From Alphaproteobacteria bacterium LSUCC0684 (GTDB lineage: Bacteria; Pseudomonadota; Alphaproteobacteria; Puniceispirillales; UBA1172), in assembly GCA_041228335.1 (NCBI GenBank), contig CP166130.1, positions 2,637,001-2,701,000 on the forward strand: a stretch of DNA of 64,000 nt. Direction: 5' to 3'. A program made the translations under genes and the position numbers. Shown here one piece after another: positions 62,826-64,000 of this stretch (position 1 is its first letter; every line of letters starts with the position of its first letter). Below the pieces are notes generated by a model that saw only the letters and a list, made by a program, of their open reading frames with translations, did no database searches and was not told where the DNA came from.

Positions 62826-63998
62826 ATGGTCGAGCGCTACACCCCTGGCCGCCATTTTCTGCAAATCCCCGGGCCGACCAATGTGCCGGACCGTATTCTT
62901 CGGGCCATGGACAATCCCACCATTGATCATCGCGGGCCCGCTTTTGCCGAGATCGGCAGGGCCTGTCTTGACGGCATGAAGACCATTTTCAGGACCGATG
63001 CCCATGTGGTGATTTTCCCTGCCTCGGGAACCGGTGCCTGGGAGGCGGCGCTGGTCAATACCCTGCGGGAGGGGGATCTCGTGCTGATGGTGGAAACCGG
63101 GCATTTCGCAAGCCTCTGGAACAAGATGGCAACCCGCCTCGGGATCAAGACTGAATTCCTTGAAACCGACTGGCGCCGGGGTGTTGTGCCGGAGGCGATC
63201 GAAGAACGGCTCAGGGCAGATGCTGCGGGCAGGATCAAGGCGGTCTGTGTGGTGCATAACGAAACCTCAACCGGGGCGACGTCGCGGATCGCTGACGTGC
63301 GGGCCGCGATGGATGCGGCGGGCCATGATGCCCTGTTGATGGTGGATACGATTTCATCTCTTGCGTCGATCGATTACCGCCACGATGAATGGGGTGTTGA
63401 TGTGACGGTCGCCGGCTCCCAGAAAGGGCTGATGCTGCCGCCGGGGCTGTCGTTCAATGCGGTTTCGGCGCGGGCCATGGACATCGCATCTGGAGGCGGG
63501 ATGCGAAGGTCTTACTGGGACTGGGAAGACCAGATTGCCGCCAATCAATCCGGGGCTTTTCCCTATACGCCTGCAACCAATCTTCTTTATGGGCTGAAAG
63601 AGGCCATCACCATGCTGCATGAGGAAGGGCTGGAGGCGGTTTTCGCCCGCCATGATCGTCACGCCGAAGCCACCCGGCGCGCGGTCCAGGCCTGGGGGCT
63701 TGAAGTCCTGTGTCAGGAGCCGAGGGATTATTCGAGTTCGCTTACGGCCGTTCTGCTGCCGGAGGGCCATGACGCCGATGCGTTCAGGGGGCTGGTGCTC
63801 AACCATTTCAACATGTCGCTTGGCAATGGTCTGTCAAAACTTGCGGGGCGCGTGTTCCGTATCGGCCATCTTGGGGATTTCAATGATCTCATGCTGCTCG
63901 GCACGCTGAGCGGGGTGGAGATGGGCCTTGATCTGGCGAGTATTCCGCATCAGAAAGGCGGGGTTGATGCGGCGATGCAGTATCTCAAATCTGCCTGA
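62826..63998 (+). CDS. Class V aminotransferase, serine/aspartate-glyoxylate type
   Basis: 390 aa from the ATG at 62826 (AAAGGAG 9 nt upstream). 'FLQIPGPTNVPDRILRAMDN', 'TIDHRGPAFAEIGRACLDGM', 'VIFPASGTGAWEAALVNTLR', 'VVHNETSTGATSRIADVRAA', PLP Asp 'LLMVDTISSLASIDYRHDEW', Schiff-base Lys 'VDVTVAGSQKGLMLPPGLSF' and 'RVFRIGHLGDFNDLMLLGTL'. This close SgaA-type sequence family includes both serine-glyoxylate aminotransferase and BhcA (aspartate-glyoxylate) of the beta-hydroxyaspartate cycle; the next genes, which would decide, lie outside the window. Confidence 0.9.
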   Translation: MVERYTPGRHFLQIPGPTNVPDRILRAMDNPTIDHRGPAFAEIGRACLDGMKTIFRTDAHVVIFPASGTGAWEAALVNTLREGDLVLMVETGHFASLWNKMATRLGIKTEFLETDWRRGVVPEAIEERLRADAAGRIKAVCVVHNETSTGATSRIADVRAAMDAAGHDALLMVDTISSLASIDYRHDEWGVDVTVAGSQKGLMLPPGLSFNAVSARAMDIASGGGMRRSYWDWEDQIAANQSGAFPYTPATNLLYGLKEAITMLHEEGLEAVFARHDRHAEATRRAVQAWGLEVLCQEPRDYSSSLTAVLLPEGHDADAFRGLVLNHFNMSLGNGLSKLAGRVFRIGHLGDFNDLMLLGTLSGVEMGLDLASIPHQKGGVDAAMQYLKSA

Positions 63999-64000
63999 GC

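Overview
The window reads as a chromosomal segment of a free-living, probably marine, alphaproteobacterium. The grounds are the conserved HIG1 / cobalamin adenosyltransferase / etfBA block, a short-chain-acyl (ScfR/RamB-type) regulator, long-form PstC and PstA proteins, DUF1127 and DUF3422 genes, and many alphaproteobacterial-style FAD and PLP enzymes. Rhodospirillales or Puniceispirillales (SAR116-like) is my best guess; there is no rRNA or tRNA gene here to settle it. I saw no phage, insertion sequence, CRISPR array or plasmid functions, so this looks like ordinary chromosome with one accessory surface-polysaccharide island.

Layout. 1-5.1 kb: the end of a TlpA-like gene, then a minus-strand block (HIG1 protein, PduO-type cobalamin adenosyltransferase, etfB, etfA), folD, YggT and small unknowns. 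5.4-8 kb: a light/DNA-repair island in which a photolyase appears as two separate overlapping genes with the FAD half before the antenna-like half, followed by a renalase-like FAD enzyme and a DUF2256 protein. 8-20 kb: rhodanese, monooxygenase, a PuuB-like oxidase, a dienelactone hydrolase, an RND efflux pair, katG and a DUF3422 protein.

20-33.7 kb: a Wzx/Wzy-type polysaccharide locus. Minus-strand order is UDP-xylose synthase, WecA-like initiating transferase, GT2, Wzy, Wzx, GT2, two GT4 and a NodU-type carbamoyltransferase; an O-antigen ligase and a WaaE-like GT2 face it on the plus strand. A 480 bp scar with a possible epimerase remnant sits between uxs and the WecA-like gene.

34-38.7 kb: a complete five-gene branched-chain-type (Liv) ABC importer. 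38.7-42.4 kb: pterin dehydratase, a DUF1330 protein, a two-subunit aconitase X and a class V aminotransferase. 42.5-46.4 kb: ScfR-type regulator, SDR and acyl-CoA ligase. 46.4-50.7 kb: a divergent nitrogen module, with a cobalt-type nitrile hydratase (alpha, beta, accessory) facing an amidase, a 59-aa overlapping small protein and a diaminopropionate ammonia-lyase-like enzyme. This suggests nitrile to amide to acid plus ammonia metabolism of an unknown, possibly amino-nitrile, substrate.

50.7-58.1 kb: the phosphate regulon phoR-phoB-pstSCAB-phoU, with three clear Pho boxes (before phoR, phoB and pstS) and a PhoR that appears to lack membrane segments. 58.3-64 kb: malonyl-CoA synthetase, a large FAD/Fe-S D-2-hydroxyacid dehydrogenase, and a second class V (serine/aspartate-glyoxylate type) aminotransferase at the right edge. 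Both aminotransferases and the dehydrogenase point to glyoxylate/hydroxyacid metabolism.
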